34,914 nucleotides of DNA, from positions 1 to 34,914 of IMG/VR virus record IMGVR_UViG_3300032242_000193; one strand, written 5' to 3'. The stretch is from a virus. The position numbers and the translations under genes are program-made. Shown piece after piece: positions 33,664 to 34,914 of this stretch. Within the stretch, counting starts at the first letter, position 1. Each line of letters opens with the position of its first letter. The notes beneath the pieces are model-generated. The model saw only the letters and a program-made list of their open reading frames with translations. It ran no database searches and had not been told where the DNA came from.

Positions 33664-33926
33664 GCTCTAGTCTTTCCTCTAATACAACAACCATCAGCAC
33701 GAGCTGAAGCAGATTTAACTTTACCACCTTTTTTCATAGCTTTAGGGTTTAAATCAGTAGGTTTGTTTTTAGAACTTGGACCTAACTTTAATTCAATACC
33801 CTTAGCTTTGTTTTCTGACGGCTTAGACATTAGTTTCATTGTTTCAGCATATTTTGTCTTTGCTGAAGTAATATCTTTATCTGAAACACCTGACTCATAT
33901 AAATCTTTTAATTCATTATCAGCCAT
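33660..33926 (-). CDS. Small phage protein with ARADG C-terminal tag
   Basis: This is an 88-residue protein with AAGGAG five bases before ATG. An acidic/helical N-terminus (ELKDLYESGVSDKDITSAK) is followed by a basic part and the end KKGGKVKSASARADGCCIRG then KTRA. The last 15 residues parallel the ending of the next protein upstream (SARADGIASKGKTKGK). Such a shared tail suggests a docking or processing signal. Unknown function. Confidence 0.55.
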   Translation of the reverse strand: MADNELKDLYESGVSDKDITSAKTKYAETMKLMSKPSENKAKGIELKLGPSSKNKPTDLNPKAMKKGGKVKSASARADGCCIRGKTRA

Positions 33927-33935
33927 GTTGGCTCC

Positions 33936-34445
33936 TTAGCAGAACTTACCTTTAGTTTTACCTTTAGAAGCAATACCATCAGCACGAGCTGAAGCAGTGC
34001 CACCTTTAGCCATTTTTTTCATTTTACCACCGCCACACATCTTTGTAACTTTACCACCTTTTTTCATACCACCAGCTTGAATACCTACTGATGGACCTGA
34101 ATCACCTAAGTTTTTACCTTTAGTATTTCCACGTTTTTGTACTGCTGATTCACCAAATTTAAGTAATTTATTTGAACCCGCTTCTACATCTTTAGCCATT
34201 GTACTTGGTCCTGTTTTAGCCATAATACTTCCACCTTTTTTTAAAATTGCCTCTTGACCGTGTTTAGTCTTTGGCGAGTTAATTTTCTGTAAGTCTGTAC
34301 GACCTCCAGACCCAAACTTCTTGCCTTTATCAGCATCCGAAAAATCTTTACCAACAGAGACAGGAATTCCTACTTTTTTAGCAAATGCTGGGTTATGCGC
34401 CACAGCAGTCATTAAATTGTGTTGCTTTTTACTTTTACTCGGCAT
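33936..34445 (-). CDS. Basic phage protein with KKGG motifs and ARADG tag
   Basis: This is a 169-residue Lys/Gly-rich protein. The start overlaps the preceding membrane-protein gene by 11 bases. The N-terminus KSKKQHNLMTAVAHNPAFAK followed by KVGIPVSVGKDFSDADKGK is a conserved-looking phage block. The rest is low complexity with LKKGGS, MKKGGKV, CGGGKM and AKGGT, ending TASARADGIASKGKTKGKFC. Probably virion-associated; function unknown. Confidence 0.6.
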   Translation of the reverse strand: MPSKSKKQHNLMTAVAHNPAFAKKVGIPVSVGKDFSDADKGKKFGSGGRTDLQKINSPKTKHGQEAILKKGGSIMAKTGPSTMAKDVEAGSNKLLKFGESAVQKRGNTKGKNLGDSGPSVGIQAGGMKKGGKVTKMCGGGKMKKMAKGGTASARADGIASKGKTKGKFC

Positions 34446-34629
34446 TTTTCTTTGTTAACCAAGATTGTACAGTTTTAGTTTCATATATACGTATGGCTGT
34501 CCATACAACAGTAAATAGAGCTGCCATAGCTGGAAGAATATTTGCCAATGTTCCCAACACTGTTGCAATAGAGGCTCCATCAAGTACATGTTTCGTGTGT
34601 TCATTTATATCATTAAAGTGTTTAATCAT
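34435..34629 (-). CDS. Small holin-like membrane protein
   Basis: This is a 64-residue protein starting at 34629 with a TAATG overlap and GGA seven bases before. An upstream in-frame ATG at 34635 lies too close to the GGA. A short polar start (MIKHFNDINEHTKHVLDG) leads to one long or two short membrane segments (SIATVLGTLANILPAMAALF, TVVWTAIRIY), then a charged end. ATVLGTL...RIYETKTVQ is a pattern typical of small phage membrane proteins often called holins. A real holin lies at 16201-16587, so this could be an auxiliary or antiholin, or a virion membrane protein. Confidence 0.5.
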   Translation of the reverse strand: MIKHFNDINEHTKHVLDGASIATVLGTLANILPAMAALFTVVWTAIRIYETKTVQSWLTKKNAE

Positions 34630-34886
34630 TAACATTTCCAGCGTTTTAGTGACGCTGCCTTTCTTGTTGGTTGACCTTTTTCATCTTTCATAGGACCAGG
34701 CATTCCAGACATCCTTGCACAAAACGACTTCTTACGAGCGCCACCTTGTGGTTGAGGAGCCTTTAGGTTTGACCCAGTAGCTGCATTATATTTAGCACGG
34801 CCTTTGGCGGTAAGCCCAGCGCCCTTAGATGCAGGCAACTTTTCACCACGCCCAACTGCAAGCGAGACACCTTTTTTCTTAGCCAT
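34629..34886 (-). CDS. Small conserved phage protein (DUF6321-like)
   Basis: This is an 85-residue basic protein. LPASKGAGLTAKGRAKYNAA, GSNLKAPQPQGGARKKSFCA and RMSGMPGPMKDEKGQPTRKA form a highly patterned, presumably conserved sequence that recurs in uncultured aquatic phages and ends in SLKRWKC. I associate it with DUF6321 but cannot verify. It has no obvious ribosome site. Only 28 bases remain to the right edge, so upstream genes (probably capsid/portal) are outside the window. Function unknown; Cys residues may bind metal. Confidence 0.6.
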   Translation of the reverse strand: MAKKKGVSLAVGRGEKLPASKGAGLTAKGRAKYNAATGSNLKAPQPQGGARKKSFCARMSGMPGPMKDEKGQPTRKAASLKRWKC

Positions 34887-34914
34887 ATTGAACTGTTTGA
34901 TACGTAATATTTGA

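Noticed and set aside
1-34914. tRNA genes, attachment site or integrase
   Set aside because: No cloverleaf with a GTTCRANNC-type arm, no integrase motif and no repressor-like gene was seen, so there is no evidence for a temperate life style in this window.

Overview
This window is one end-to-end piece of a tailed-phage genome, and it looks like a short-tailed (podovirus-like) phage of an AT-rich aquatic bacterium. The reasons are a partial primase/helicase, an almost gapless late operon of virion genes, a lysis cassette, and many small lysine- and glycine-rich virion-associated proteins of the kind seen in marine and freshwater phage contigs. I see no integrase, repressor, portal, capsid or terminase in the window. 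The capsid/portal genes probably lie just off the right edge, where the late operon continues upstream, and the replication genes lie off the left edge. The host cannot be named from the sequence. Base composition is low in GC (judged by eye) and even throughout. No tRNA, rRNA, CRISPR array or insertion sequence was found.

Layout: positions 1-2209 (+ strand) hold the 3' part of a primase-helicase and a small overlapping gene, closed by a strong intrinsic terminator (about 2257-2287). Everything from 34886 down to 2286 is on the minus strand and reads as one late operon of about 40 genes. Genes are separated by 0-15 bases or overlap through ATGA/TAATG junctions; the two largest gaps are 58-66 bases. 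In transcription order it runs: small basic proteins and a holin-like membrane protein (34886-33412); two adaptor/head-completion proteins with inserted beta domains, a free-standing HNH endonuclease and a zinc-ribbon protein (33412-30063); two conserved virion proteins (30063-29014); a very large tail-fibre/adhesin array of about 15 genes (29004-17124); a lysis cassette of secreted HNH-type protein, 3-TM holin and GH24 endolysin (17057-15758); a large P22 gp10-like tail hub protein (15756-13639); and a core/ejection-protein block ending in a 2041-residue protein with a zinc-metalloprotease HEVGH motif (13639-2286). The order in the last block parallels T7 genes 13-16 (small GNAT-like protein, then three ejection proteins of increasing size).

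The most striking parts are: (i) the 12.5 kb adhesin array, in which C1q-like, YITGVQLEVGS-type and glycine-rich fibre genes occur twice in the same order, each followed by a very small companion gene; (ii) a 299-residue protein made of eleven exact-length 20-residue repeats followed by four 11-residue Trp repeats; (iii) a short 'xxGG[K/D/P]' turn motif scattered through at least seven otherwise unrelated virion proteins, and a shared C-terminal ARADG...GKT tag; and (iv) the giant ejection/polyvalent-type protein. Two short genes (19993-20166 and 24880-25041) and two TTG-initiated genes were placed by hand from start/stop/ribosome-site reading. Functions are assigned from motifs and order only; no searches were run.
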